This document shows positions 9,276-17,676 of a stretch of 64,000 bases of DNA, piece after piece (within the stretch, counting starts at the first letter, position 1; every line of letters starts with the position of its first letter). Location: positions 62,001-126,000 of the forward strand of contig NZ_JAIVKK010000006.1 in the NCBI RefSeq assembly GCF_020524005.1. Reading direction: 5' to 3'. Origin of the DNA: Microbulbifer aggregans. Its GTDB lineage: Bacteria > Pseudomonadota > Gammaproteobacteria > Pseudomonadales > Cellvibrionaceae. The translations under genes and the position numbers were made by a program. The notes beneath the pieces are model-generated. The model did not search any database, was not told the DNA's origin, and was given only the letters and a program-made list of their open reading frames with translations.

Positions 9276-9591
9276 AGGGAATTCTCGGTTTGGGGATCTT
9301 CGGTTCATCAGATGCGCTGCGGGCCCGGCTCTGACGGCCAGTTTGCCGCTGTCTCCATATTTGCCGTTTACGATTCGACCGGGCGGCAAAACGGGGGACG
9401 TATTTTCCCGTAATCCTCCCCTCGGCGCAAAGGCTCTCGGCCCAATTACCGGTTGGGGACAGCAACATTTTCCTAACAATGCGCAATCTGATCACTCAGA
9501 TGTTGAATGCTTACACGTTCATCAAATATTTTTAATACACCTAAATCAAAATACTTTGATATAGGCAGGCGGCACTGCTAGACTCCCCGCC
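9276..9591. promoter_or_regulatory. Divergent tkt / sahR promoter region with two candidate operator sites
   Basis: This 316-bp spacer has no gene. Close to the regulator start are two 16-bp inverted repeats: ATCAAATATTTTTAAT at 9521-9536 (one mismatch) and ATCAAAATACTTTGAT at 9545-9560 (perfect ATCAAA / TTTGAT around four bases). Their starts are 24 bp apart. Their position 30-70 bp before the sahR start suggests autoregulation and control of the downstream metK-ahcY-metF genes. Assignment to SahR is inference. Confidence 0.6.
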
Positions 9592-10557
9592 ATGCCTGAC
9601 TCCAGTAATGCCCTCTCGGGCCAACAACCGCTTCACCGCGACCAGATTCCGCAACTTGCGGCGACCCTCAAGGCCGCTGGCGATCCGTTGCGCCTGGAAA
9701 TTCTGCGCCTGCTGGCCCAGGACTCCTACAGCGTGCTGGAACTGTGCCGTATCTTCGATTTACGCCAGCCCGCACTCTCGCACCACCTGAAGGTACTCGC
9801 GCAGGCGGGACTGGTCAGCAAGCGCCGCGAAGGCAATAACCTCTTTTACCGCCGCACGGCGGGCAGTGAGCTACTGCAGCAGCTGTTTGCCGGTCTCGAC
9901 CTGTTGCCACTGCCGGAATTCCGCGCAGAGACGGTCGCTCTGATTGCCGCCGAACGCGCCGAGGCCTCGCGCCGTTTCTTCGCCGATTACGGCAACCGCT
10001 TCCGCGAACAACAGGAACTGATCGCCAGTTATAGCGTGTACGGTCCCCAGGTAGCACAACTGCTGAAACCGGGCCGTCACGCGCTGGAAGTGGGCCCTGG
10101 CGAAGGAGAGTTTCTGGAAGAGTTGGCGAGCCGCTTCGGCACGGTGACCGCGCTGGATCTGTCGGAGAACATGCTGGAGCGGGCGCAGGAATTTGCCGAT
10201 GAGAAAGGCCTGCAAAATATTGAGTTTGTGTGCGATGACACCCGCGCCGCAGCATCCCGCCCGGAGAGTGCGGACTGCATTGTGGTGAATATGGTGTTGC
10301 ACCACACGCCGGAACCCGCGCAGATTTTTCACGATCTGCAAAAGTCATTGAAAGTGGGTGGGCAACTGTTGATTACCGAGCTGCACGATCACACCCAGGA
10401 CTGGGCCCGAGATGCCTGCGGCGACTTGTGGCTCGGGTTTGCGCCCCAGCAGCTGGTTGAATGGGCTGCGGAAGTTGGCCTGCAGAAGGGGCGCAGCGTA
10501 CACAGTGCCTTACGCAATGGGTTTCAGATTCAGATTCAGGAGTTTGTTAAGTCCTGA
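9592..10557 (+). CDS. sahR: ArsR-family regulator fused to a methyltransferase-like domain (SahR-like)
   Basis: Residues about 20-90 form an ArsR winged helix (AAGDPLRLEILRLLAQDSYS; LRQPALSHHLKVLAQAGLVS). The C-terminal half is a class I methyltransferase fold with the SAM/SAH-binding loop LEVGPGEGEFLEEL and motif VVNMVLHHTPEPAQIFHDL. Comparative genomics named such ArsR proteins SahR, S-adenosylhomocysteine-responsive regulators of methionine-cycle genes. The gene sits upstream of metK, ahcY and metF and divergent from tkt, the same neighbourhood as in Pseudomonas. It lacks the extra cysteines of metal-sensing ArsR proteins. Likely role: repressor that responds to SAH through the second domain. 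Confidence 0.85.
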   Translation: MPDSSNALSGQQPLHRDQIPQLAATLKAAGDPLRLEILRLLAQDSYSVLELCRIFDLRQPALSHHLKVLAQAGLVSKRREGNNLFYRRTAGSELLQQLFAGLDLLPLPEFRAETVALIAAERAEASRRFFADYGNRFREQQELIASYSVYGPQVAQLLKPGRHALEVGPGEGEFLEELASRFGTVTALDLSENMLERAQEFADEKGLQNIEFVCDDTRAAASRPESADCIVVNMVLHHTPEPAQIFHDLQKSLKVGGQLLITELHDHTQDWARDACGDLWLGFAPQQLVEWAAEVGLQKGRSVHSALRNGFQIQIQEFVKS

Positions 10558-10600
10558 GCTTCGCAGCCCTTTAGTGAAGAGCTCTGCTTTAGCTCCGGGC

Positions 10601-10711
10601 GCCTGATCACCGGGTAGACCTTTTCAGAACCGCTGTAAACCCATCCCTGGGAGCTGCGGCGCAAACATCCTGTTTGCGACGCTTCTGAAAAGGTCTACCC
10701 GCTGCTCAGGC
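10601..10711 (-). repeat. Dispersed three-way-junction repeat, copy 1
   Basis: Minus-oriented copy. The closing arms 10612-10629 and 10683-10700 (GGGTAGACCTTTTCAGAA and its complement) pair 18/18, and GCCTGA / TCAGGC add an outer helix. The core contains the conserved GCGTCG, a hairpin with GCAAAC / GTTTGC, and CAGGGATG. The flanks diverge more from the other copies, so the element may extend some 20 bp further on either side. Confidence 0.85.
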
Positions 10712-10770
10712 TTAACGAACGACCACTGGACTATGTAAGCGGCTTTGTAAGCGGCTTTCGTCCCGGGGTG

Positions 10771-10910
10771 CGAAGTACAGCAGTACAAATAGAAGGTCGA
10801 GGGGCTGGTGAAAGGTTTTGGAACCGTCGGCGACAGGACGTCGCCGACGGAGCGTACAGGGACGTATCCACAGCGATTCCAAAACTTTTCACCAGCCCCT
10901 TGGCCGCCAC
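10771..10910 (+). repeat. Dispersed three-way-junction repeat, copy 2
   Basis: Plus-oriented copy about 60 bp from copy 1 and facing the opposite way. Closing arms 10801-10823 and 10877-10899 pair at 22 of 23 positions, the exception being a G-T wobble. The core hairpin uses CCGTCGGCGAC / GTCGCCGACGG, followed by GTACAGGGACGTAT. The right flank TTGGCCGCCACAGAA matches copy 4. It ends about 110 bp before metK and may lie in its leader. Confidence 0.85.
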
Positions 10911-11018
10911 AGAACCAGGATCAGTGCTCAAAGCCAAAAAGCGACGAAGCACGAGAAGTTTTATCACCGCCAGCAGCGGAATAAATGGAGCGCAGCAAGC
11001 GCAAAGGAGAAACTCACA

Positions 11019-12239
11019 ATGAGTGAATACAGCATCTTTACCTCGGAGTCCGTTTCCGAAGGCCATCCGGACAAAATCGCCGACCAGATTTCCGATGCGG
11101 TTCTGGATGCCCTGCTGGCGCGCGACAAGAACGCCCGCGTGGCCTGCGAAACCCTGGTGAAAACCGGTATCGCCGTCATCGCCGGTGAAATTTCCACGTC
11201 TGCCTGGGTCGATCTCGAAGATCTGGTGCGTAAAGTCATCACCGATATCGGTTACACGTCCTCCGACGTCGGTTACGACGGCGAGACCTGCGGTGTTCTG
11301 AACGTCATCGGCAAACAGTCCGTGGACATCGCCCAGGGTGTGGACCGCGTCAAGCCGGAAGACCAGGGTGCTGGCGACCAGGGCCTGATGTTCGGTTACG
11401 CGACCGATGAAACTCCAACTTTCATGCCCTCCCCGGTTTACTACGCCCACCGCCTGGTAGAGCGCCAGGCGGAAGCGCGTAAATCCGGCCTGCTGCCGTG
11501 GTTGCGCCCGGATGCGAAAAGCCAGGTAACCTTCCGCTACGACGAAAGTGGCAAGCCCTGCGCCATCGACGCGGTTGTACTGTCCACCCAGCACAACCCG
11601 GAAGTGGGCCAGGAAGACCTGCGTGAAGCTGTGATGGAACTGATCGTACACCACGTGCTGCCGGCCGACCTGCTGCATGAAAACACCAAGTTCCACATCA
11701 ACCCCACCGGCAAGTTCGTCATCGGCGGCCCGGTAGGCGACTGCGGCCTGACCGGCCGTAAAATCATCGTTGACACCTACGGCGGTTCCGCCCGTCACGG
11801 CGGCGGTGCTTTCTCCGGCAAGGACCCATCCAAGGTAGACCGCTCTGCAGCCTACGCTGGCCGTTATGTAGCCAAAAATATCGTGGCCGCCGGCCTCGCC
11901 AGCCGCTGTGAAATTCAGGTCTCCTACGCCATCGGTGTAGCCGAGCCGACCTCCGTATCGATCAATACCTTCGGTACCGGCAAAGTCAGCGACGAAAAAC
12001 TGATTGAACTGGTGCGCGAAAACTTCGACCTGCGCCCCTACGCGATTTCCAAGGCACTGGACCTACTGCACCCGATGTACCAGCTCACCGCCGCCTACGG
12101 CCACTTCGGTCGCGAGCCGTTCGAGCACACGTACAAGTGGATCGACAGCAACGGTCACGAGCAGACTGAAACCTTCACTGCCTTCCCGTGGGAAAAAACC
12201 GACAAGGCGGAGACCCTGCGCGCACAGGCCGGTCTCTAG
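11019..12239 (+). CDS. metK: S-adenosylmethionine synthetase
   Basis: Makes S-adenosylmethionine from ATP and methionine. The ATG at 11019 is preceded by AAGGAG at ideal spacing; the open frame upstream only runs through repeat copy 2. Signature segments are [31 protein letters not shown] and the P-loop-like [19 protein letters not shown]. At 406 aa it is slightly longer than E. coli MetK, as in related genera. First enzyme gene of a metK-ahcY-metF series behind the SahR-like regulator. The 461-bp spacer before it carries repeat copies 1 and 2. No SAM riboswitch was seen. Confidence 0.97.
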   Translation: MSEYSIFTSESVSEGHPDKIADQISDAVLDALLARDKNARVACETLVKTGIAVIAGEISTSAWVDLEDLVRKVITDIGYTSSDVGYDGETCGVLNVIGKQSVDIAQGVDRVKPEDQGAGDQGLMFGYATDETPTFMPSPVYYAHRLVERQAEARKSGLLPWLRPDAKSQVTFRYDESGKPCAIDAVVLSTQHNPEVGQEDLREAVMELIVHHVLPADLLHENTKFHINPTGKFVIGGPVGDCGLTGRKIIVDTYGGSARHGGGAFSGKDPSKVDRSAAYAGRYVAKNIVAAGLASRCEIQVSYAIGVAEPTSVSINTFGTGKVSDEKLIELVRENFDLRPYAISKALDLLHPMYQLTAAYGHFGREPFEHTYKWIDSNGHEQTETFTAFPWEKTDKAETLRAQAGL

Positions 12240-12259
12240 TCAAACCCCATACACGCAGT

Positions 12260-12326
12260 CGTCATTCCGGCGCAGGCCGGAATCCAGGTGCCACTAAACT
12301 GGATACCGGCCTGCGCCGGTATGACG
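12260..12326. repeat. Inverted repeat between metK and ahcY
   Basis: 28-bp arms at 12260-12287 and 12299-12326 (CGTCATTCCGGCGCAGGCCG and its complement) match at 26 of 28 positions around an 11-bp loop. This is a GTCATTCCGGC-type intergenic palindrome common in proteobacterial genomes. It could give transcript stability or partial termination. Confidence 0.8.
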
Positions 12327-12351
12327 ATAATAAAATTCAGAGAATCAGGTA

Positions 12352-13737
12352 ATGAACCAAATGAGCACCGAATTCAAAGACTTTAAAGTCGCCGACATCA
12401 GCCTCGCCGACTGGGGCCGCATGGAAATTGAAATCGCCGAAGGCGAAATGCCCGCACTGATTACCCTGCGTGAAAAATACCGCGCAGAGCAACCGCTGGC
12501 CGGCGCCCGCATCATGGGCTGTATCCACATGACCATCCAGACCGCAGTCCTGATCGAGACCCTGGTTGCCCTGGGTGCTGAGGTACGCTGGTCGTCCTGC
12601 AACATTTTCTCCACCCAGGATCATGCCGCCGCGGCTATCGCTGCCAGTGGTATCCCGGTCTTTGCCTGGAAGGGCGAAACCGAAGAAGAGTACGAGTGGT
12701 GCCTGGAACGCACCATCGGTGCCGATGTGGCCGGCTGGCAGCCGAACATGATTCTCGACGACGGCGGCGACCTCACCGAGCTGCTGCACCGCAAATACCC
12801 AGAGCTGCTGGACAAGGTTCACGGAATTTCCGAAGAAACCACCACCGGTGTGCACCGTCTGCAGGACATGCTGAAAGCGGGCACCCTCAAGGTTCCGGCA
12901 ATCAACGTCAACGATTCGGTCACCAAGAGCAAGAACGACAACAAGTACGGCTGTCGCCACAGCCTGAACGACGCCATCAAGCGCGGTACCGATCACCTCC
13001 TGTCCGGTAAAAAAGCGCTGGTTATCGGTTACGGTGATGTAGGTAAAGGCTCTGCCGCTTCCCTGCGTCAGGAAGGTATGATCGTGAAGGTCACCGAAGT
13101 AGACCCGATCTGTGCGATGCAGGCCTGCATGGACGGCTACGAGCTGGTTTCCCCGTATATCAACGGCGTCAACACCGGTGAAGCTTCCTGCATCAACAAG
13201 GAACTGCTGGCCAACACTGACCTGATCGTCACCACCACCGGCAACGTCAATGTGTGTGACGCAAACATGCTGAAAGCGTTGAAATCCGGCGCGGTGGTTT
13301 CCAACATCGGTCACTTCGACAACGAAATCGACACTGCTTTCATGCGTGAAAACTGGGAGTGGCAGGAAGTGAAGCCGCAGGTACACAAGGTTGTACGCAA
13401 TGCGGAAACCAACGATCACCTCTTGCTGCTCTCCGAAGGCCGCCTGGTGAACCTGGGCAACGCGACCGGCCACCCGAGCCGCATTATGGACGGCTCTTTT
13501 GCCAACCAGGTACTCGCACAGATCCACCTGTACAACGAAAAGTTTGCCGACCTGCCGGCGGACCAGAAAGTTTCCGCACTGTACGTAAAAGTACTGCCGA
13601 AACACCTGGACGAAGAAGTAGCCAAGTACATGGTGGAAGGCTTCGGTGGCGTGATCACCCGTATGACCGACAACCAGGCCAAGTACATTGGTGTTTCCGT
13701 GGACGGCCCGTACAAGCCGGAAAGTTACAAGTATTAA
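12352..13737 (+). CDS. ahcY: Adenosylhomocysteinase
   Basis: Hydrolyses S-adenosylhomocysteine to adenosine and homocysteine, removing the methylation inhibitor and feeding metF/methionine synthase. The sequence carries [20 protein letters not shown], the NAD-binding [24 protein letters not shown] and the C-terminal [18 protein letters not shown] typical of the family. Length of 461 aa is normal. The ATG at 12352 has a weak AGGT before it; a second ATG at 12361 (MSTEF) is also possible. No SAH riboswitch was seen in the 112-bp spacer, so regulation may depend on SahR instead. Confidence 0.97.
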   Translation: MNQMSTEFKDFKVADISLADWGRMEIEIAEGEMPALITLREKYRAEQPLAGARIMGCIHMTIQTAVLIETLVALGAEVRWSSCNIFSTQDHAAAAIAASGIPVFAWKGETEEEYEWCLERTIGADVAGWQPNMILDDGGDLTELLHRKYPELLDKVHGISEETTTGVHRLQDMLKAGTLKVPAINVNDSVTKSKNDNKYGCRHSLNDAIKRGTDHLLSGKKALVIGYGDVGKGSAASLRQEGMIVKVTEVDPICAMQACMDGYELVSPYINGVNTGEASCINKELLANTDLIVTTTGNVNVCDANMLKALKSGAVVSNIGHFDNEIDTAFMRENWEWQEVKPQVHKVVRNAETNDHLLLLSEGRLVNLGNATGHPSRIMDGSFANQVLAQIHLYNEKFADLPADQKVSALYVKVLPKHLDEEVAKYMVEGFGGVITRMTDNQAKYIGVSVDGPYKPESYKY

Positions 13738-13749
13738 TAACCCTGGTTG

Positions 13750-13848
13750 CTGGATACCGCCCCGGATCAAGTCCGGGGTGACGGTGAAAACACCGGCATG
13801 ACGATGAAGAAACCTACACCGTCATCCCGGGCTTGACCCGGGATCCAG
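13750..13848. repeat. Inverted repeat between ahcY and metF
   Basis: Related palindromic units at 13750-13786 (CCCCGGATCAAGTCCGGGG) and 13817-13848 (CCCGGGCTTGACCCGGG) lie in opposite orientation and can pair. Each is also palindromic by itself. It is a GTCATCCCGGGCTTGACC-type intergenic repeat widespread in proteobacteria. It fills most of the ahcY-metF spacer. Confidence 0.75.
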
Positions 13849-13874
13849 GCAGGCCGAGGGAATGGAACAGAGCA

Positions 13875-14711
13875 ATGAGTGATTTACGTATCAGTTTCGA
13901 GTTTTTCCCCCCAAAGACCGAAGAGGGTCGGGAAAAGCTGTATAAAACCCGCGAAGAACTGCAGGCATTCAACCCTGAATTTTTCTCGGTGACTTACGGC
14001 GCGGGTGGAACTACCCGTGACACCACCGTCAATATCGTTACCGGACTGCGCAAGGATGGTATTTCCATCGCACCGCACCTGTCTTTTGGCGGCGATAATG
14101 AAGAGGCGGTACATGGATTACTGGACCGCTATAAAGAGGCTGGCGTAGACCGCATCGTCGCACTGCGCGGCGATATGCCTTCCGGTATGGGTTCGGTCGC
14201 GCAACTGGTCTATGCGAACGAGCTGGTAGCGTTTATCCGCCGTCACAGTGGTGATCACTTCCACCTGGAAGTGGCAGCCTATCCGGAAATTCACCCGGAA
14301 GCCGACAGCTACGACGATGATATTCGTTTCCTCAAGGGCAAGTTCGAAGCCGGCGCCAACAGTGCACTGACCCAGTACTTCTACAATCCGGATGCGTATT
14401 TCTATTTCATCGACCAGTGCGAAAAAGCCGGCATCGATAACCCCATTTACCCGGGTATCATGCCGATTACCAACTTCGCCAACCTGGCGCGCTTCTCCCG
14501 CAACTGCGGCGCGGAAATCCCGCGCTGGCTGAAGTACCGCATGGAAAGCTACAAGTCACCGGAAGATGTTAAAAAGCTGGGGCTGGAAGTGGTTACCGAC
14601 CTGTGCGAGACCCTGCTGGACGGCGGCGCACCGGGCCTGCACTTCTACACGATGAACCAGGTGGAACCGACAGCGAGCATCCTCAACGCACTAAACCTGG
14701 ACAGCGAATAA
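13875..14711 (+). CDS. metF: Methylenetetrahydrofolate reductase
   Basis: FAD enzyme reducing 5,10-methylene-THF to 5-methyl-THF, the methyl donor for remethylating homocysteine. The ATG at 13875 (MSDLRISFEFFPPK) is the standard family start; the open frame before it crosses the repeat and is excluded. Recognisable blocks are EFFPPKTEEG, FFSVTYGAGGTTRD, VALRGDMPSG, GANSALTQYFYNPDAYFYF and PGIMPI. The length of 278 aa is close to E. coli MetF. Last gene of the methionine-cycle series and followed by a strong terminator. Confidence 0.96.
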   Translation: MSDLRISFEFFPPKTEEGREKLYKTREELQAFNPEFFSVTYGAGGTTRDTTVNIVTGLRKDGISIAPHLSFGGDNEEAVHGLLDRYKEAGVDRIVALRGDMPSGMGSVAQLVYANELVAFIRRHSGDHFHLEVAAYPEIHPEADSYDDDIRFLKGKFEAGANSALTQYFYNPDAYFYFIDQCEKAGIDNPIYPGIMPITNFANLARFSRNCGAEIPRWLKYRMESYKSPEDVKKLGLEVVTDLCETLLDGGAPGLHFYTMNQVEPTASILNALNLDSE

Positions 14712-14726
14712 TCGCTCTTCTCACCT

Positions 14727-14758
14727 AAAAAAGGCCCGCGTAGTTGCTGGCCTTTTTT
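14727..14758 (+). terminator. Intrinsic terminator after metF
   Basis: AAAAAAGGCC (14727-14736) pairs with GGCCTTTTTT (14749-14758), ending in a T run on the plus strand. It sits 15 bp after the metF stop. The A run on the other arm could also end minus-strand transcription. Confidence 0.88.
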
Positions 14759-14800
14759 ATTACAGCCTTTCTTATTCCAGCACAGCCTTTCTCGCAGTCG

Positions 14801-15424
14801 CTATTGCGCTGTCGACCGCCCTTCTGACAGTTTTTCCCGCTGGCGTTTCAGGTGGACATTAATGGGCTTGCCGGCATAGTTCACAATCCGCACGACCAAT
14901 CGGCGATTTTTTTCTCGCCCTCGTTCCGTGGCGTTATCGGCTATGGGAACGCTGTCACCCAGGCCTTCAGCCGCAATCCGGTTATCCTCAATCCCGCGCT
15001 CGAGCAAAAACTGTTTTACCCAGTTTGCCCGCCACTGCGAGAGCTTCTGATTTTTCTGGGCATCGCCTGCGTTATCCGTGTGCCCCTCAATGGTGATTTC
15101 GAGGGATGGGAAATCGCGCATAACAATTAGCAGTGCTTCCACATCACCAATCGTATCCATCACCGGTGCGAAGCCACCGGGCTCAAAATCGACCCGCAGG
15201 ATAAACTCATCGCCGCCACTGCGGGACTTTCCGAGCAGATAGCGCACCAGCTCATCACCGAACGGCGCAGCGGCGCGCGCAGATTGCTCATCGAGGCCAT
15301 TGGCTACGAGGGCACGGGGGTCCAGTGAGTATTTCTTCATAGGGTCCGGGCAACCCGCAAGCAGCAGCGCGGCAATGGGTAGAAGTGCACGGACCAGGAC
15401 GGGCTTTCGCCGAACGGTGGACAT
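14801..15424 (-). CDS. OmpA-family lipoprotein
   Basis: Predicted outer-membrane lipoprotein binding peptidoglycan. The start at 15424 gives a signal peptide ending in the lipobox LLLAGC; a longer frame to 15499 would hide it. The C-terminal domain carries the OmpA-like signature (ITIEGHTDNAGDAQKNQKLS, RIAAEGLGDSVPIADN, NRRLVVRI), which binds diaminopimelate in the wall. GGAGG lies upstream with slightly long spacing. Unlike Pal it has an N-terminal region without known homology (about residues 25-100), so a role as a separate anchor, possibly for a membrane complex, is likely. It stands alone between convergent metF and a divergent gene. Confidence 0.85.
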   Translation of the reverse strand: MSTVRRKPVLVRALLPIAALLLAGCPDPMKKYSLDPRALVANGLDEQSARAAAPFGDELVRYLLGKSRSGGDEFILRVDFEPGGFAPVMDTIGDVEALLIVMRDFPSLEITIEGHTDNAGDAQKNQKLSQWRANWVKQFLLERGIEDNRIAAEGLGDSVPIADNATERGREKNRRLVVRIVNYAGKPINVHLKRQREKLSEGRSTAQ

Positions 15425-15575
15425 GTAGCGGGTTGCCTCCGTCAGAGCAGTCGTCGGATTGGCGTTTAATTCATTGTAGACCAGTTCCGCAGAGTGCAAG
15501 GGCTGTGAGGTTTTTCTCCACCCCCGATCACGCTAGCATTGAGTCAATTCGATACCCGATTACCTGGAGAACATT

Positions 15576-16313
15576 GTGGCCAGAAAATTCTTACAAATGC
15601 TGGGCCTTTCACTGCTGGTGACTGCCGGTTCCGCAGCTGCACAGCAGATCGTCACCGTCGACCCCGGCGATGCCTGGCTCAATGCCAGTGATGGCTACCG
15701 CGAGGAAATCACCTGGCGCGTTGCCAGCCGCGGTGGCGCTGCGTCACCACGGGGAGTGTTCGTAAATCTGGACAACAACAAGGAACTCGCGGCGGTAGAC
15801 AAGATTCTGGAATTCAGTGGTGACCGCGGGGAAGTCACCGAGGTGCTGCGGATCTCCCCCGAGCAGGTACGGCAATGGCATCGCCAGGGCGTACGCCGGG
15901 TTGGTTACCGGCGAATATTTGCCGGTGCAGCGGGCAGTATCTCCAACCACATCCTGTTTGACCTGGATTCCAGCGGCCGCCTTGCCCAGGTGGAAGCAAG
16001 CCCTCCGCAACAGACCCTGACCGGTAAATCCCGGCAGATGATGATGTCGTGGAACCTCGATGGCGATCTCGGCAGCATCAGTGCCTACTCCGTCAGTGGG
16101 CAGTTTCTGGTTGGTGACCGGGTCGTCTACGAGGTACCGGAACCGATCATCGCCAAAGCCGGCCAGCCCATGCGCGAAACCGTAAAGCTGCCTGAAGGGC
16201 TGGTCAGTGAGCTGGTTGCCAACGGCATCTACAAGGTGCGCTACACACGTACCTTTGTGGATGACAAAGATACTCGTCGCAGCGCGTCAGTGGAGCTGAA
16301 CCTGACGGAATAG
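15576..16313 (+). CDS. Secreted protein of unknown function
   Basis: GTG start at 15576 with GGAG eight bases before it. The N-terminus is a Sec signal peptide (LGLSLLVTAGSAAAQ). The rest, about 220 aa, alternates strand-like segments, and the ending TRRSASVELNLTE looks like beta-sandwich structure. No catalytic motif, Cys pair or repeat was seen. Divergent from the OmpA-like lipoprotein gene. I do not recognise the family; a periplasmic or surface location is the only supported statement. Confidence 0.75.
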   Translation: MARKFLQMLGLSLLVTAGSAAAQQIVTVDPGDAWLNASDGYREEITWRVASRGGAASPRGVFVNLDNNKELAAVDKILEFSGDRGEVTEVLRISPEQVRQWHRQGVRRVGYRRIFAGAAGSISNHILFDLDSSGRLAQVEASPPQQTLTGKSRQMMMSWNLDGDLGSISAYSVSGQFLVGDRVVYEVPEPIIAKAGQPMRETVKLPEGLVSELVANGIYKVRYTRTFVDDKDTRRSASVELNLTE

Positions 16314-16359
16314 CACCGCACCGGGAATAGAGCGTGAAATTTGCGAAAACGAGGCGCGA

Positions 16360-16527
16360 TCAGCGATTGTGATTGCGCCGCCGGGTCAACTGGAACCAGA
16401 ACATACCTTCCAGCAACATGCCTAACACCAGAAAAATGGCTCCGCCGACGGGAATACCGAATACGTAGCAGGCGATGGCGGCGAACAGGCAGGTAAAGGC
16501 TATAAGCAGCCGTTTCAAAAGATGCAT
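16360..16527 (-). CDS. Small membrane protein, 55 aa
   Basis: Short frame with ATG at 16527 and stop at 16360, preceded by a strong GAGAGGGA box nine bases before the start. The product begins MHLLKRLLIAFTCLFAAIAC, has a second hydrophobic segment (GGAIFLVLGMLLEGMFWF), and ends in the basic tail TRRRNHNR. It is therefore a two-helix inner-membrane hairpin with both ends predicted in the cytoplasm. It is the last gene of the rsmE / membrane protein / HAD minus-strand series. Function unknown. Confidence 0.7.
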   Translation of the reverse strand: MHLLKRLLIAFTCLFAAIACYVFGIPVGGAIFLVLGMLLEGMFWFQLTRRRNHNR

Positions 16528-16567
16528 AACAAATTCCCTCTCATTTTAAGCCTACGTAATTCCTGAA

Positions 16568-17227
16568 TCAGAAGTAATCCAGCAACAACTGCATATCATG
16601 GATCACCCGCGCACCTTCGGCTTCCAATTGCCGCGCGCGGTTGCCATTGTGACTGTAGCCGACAACCGGCATCCCGGCCGCCACCGCAGCTTTTACTCCA
16701 GCGATCGAATCCTCCACCACCAGACAGTGCTCCGGGGCCACATCAAAATGGCGCGCGCTGTGCAGGAACAAATCCGGCCAGGGCTTGCCACGCCCGACAT
16801 CATCCGCACTGAAAATGCGCCCATCAAAATAATCCCACAGACCGGTTTTATTCAGCGTGATCTGCATTTTGGCGTGGGGACCGGATGACGCAACACAGGT
16901 TTGCAGGCTGGTATTCTGCAGTTTCTCCAATACTTCGCAGATACCGTTCACCGGCTCCAGTTCGCTGTGAAAGGCCTCGCGAATACGGCGTTCAGTATTG
17001 TGGAAGTAGGCTTCGGGCAATGGACCACCGTAGCGCGCCTCGATATCCATAATGCAGTCTTTTGACGGACGGCCACTGAACTGCTCATCCAGCTCGTCGA
17101 CCGTCGCCGGCATGCCCAGCTTGGTCATCTCTTCCGCGAGTACCCGGCAGACGATGGTTTCGCTGTCCACCAACACCCCGTCGCAGTCAAAAATGACCAG
17201 CCGGGTAGATCCATTAAGTTTTACCAT
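16568..17227 (-). CDS. HAD-superfamily phosphatase/phosphomutase (YieH-like)
   Basis: Haloacid dehalogenase family, subclass I cap. Motif I is FDCDGVLVDSE (nucleophile first Asp), motif II VASSG, motif III Lys in GRGKPWPD, and motif IV VVEDSIAGVKAA. The 219-aa size and the DGVLVDSE signature match the beta-phosphoglucomutase/YieH (6-phosphogluconate phosphatase) group; substrate cannot be read from sequence. It follows the small membrane protein gene 17278-17643 by 50 bp in an apparent operon headed by rsmE. Confidence 0.85.
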   Translation of the reverse strand: MVKLNGSTRLVIFDCDGVLVDSETIVCRVLAEEMTKLGMPATVDELDEQFSGRPSKDCIMDIEARYGGPLPEAYFHNTERRIREAFHSELEPVNGICEVLEKLQNTSLQTCVASSGPHAKMQITLNKTGLWDYFDGRIFSADDVGRGKPWPDLFLHSARHFDVAPEHCLVVEDSIAGVKAAVAAGMPVVGYSHNGNRARQLEAEGARVIHDMQLLLDYF

Positions 17228-17277
17228 CTTACTTCCCAGTCCCGATTTTCCGATCCTATATCACTCAGCTGGATCAC

Positions 17278-17643
17278 TCAGCTGGCGGAAATTAGCAGTA
17301 TTCCAACCAATACACCCACGGCTCCCGCGACTCGCAGCAGGTTTTCGTCGCCGTGCACGATTCTCAACACCAGCTCCCGCGTGCGCTCATACCCCATCTG
17401 CAACGCATAGGCGCCGATCACCACCAGGAAAATACCCAGCACATTGAACAGCGTTGACCAACTGCGGGTGTCCGATACCAACAGGAACACAATGCCGATG
17501 ACGACCCGGGCCCAGGCGCCAAAGTAATACATCTGCGGGTTCATGCGCTCAGAAAAATCGCGTGCGACTTGCGGCTTGAGGATCACGATAATCGACATCG
17601 CGGTCACCGCGACGCCCAACAGCCAGACAATGGTTTTGACCAT
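17278..17643 (-). CDS. Small multi-pass membrane protein
   Basis: 121 aa with four hydrophobic segments (about residues 4-22, 40-58, 62-80 and 103-119) separated by short polar loops including ARDFSERMNPQMYYFG. No conserved catalytic residue is evident. It lies 33 bp after rsmE and ahead of the HAD gene, so probably in the same transcript. Family not recognised. Confidence 0.72.
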   Translation of the reverse strand: MVKTIVWLLGVAVTAMSIIVILKPQVARDFSERMNPQMYYFGAWARVVIGIVFLLVSDTRSWSTLFNVLGIFLVVIGAYALQMGYERTRELVLRIVHGDENLLRVAGAVGVLVGILLISAS

Positions 17644-17676
17644 GATGAAATCCCTTTGAGTGACGAGAGTGCGGGG

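Noticed and set aside
10771-10910. Integron attC site or IS remnant as explanation for the five-copy repeat
   Set aside because: There is no attC-type core sequence at the ends, no integrase or transposase nearby, and the three-way-junction core with covarying helices does not match attC folding.
10818-11018. N-terminal extension of MetK through repeat copy 2
   Set aside because: The frame is open, but the family start MSEYSIF at 11019 has an ideal AAGGAG box and the upstream residues translate the repeat.
12240-12351. SAH riboswitch before ahcY
   Set aside because: The spacer is a GTCATTCCGGC-type palindrome, and the conserved core of the SAH riboswitch is not present.
12337-13770. 477-residue open frame antisense to ahcY
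   Set aside because: ahcY is unmistakable and intact. The long antisense frame reflects codon bias in a high-GC gene.
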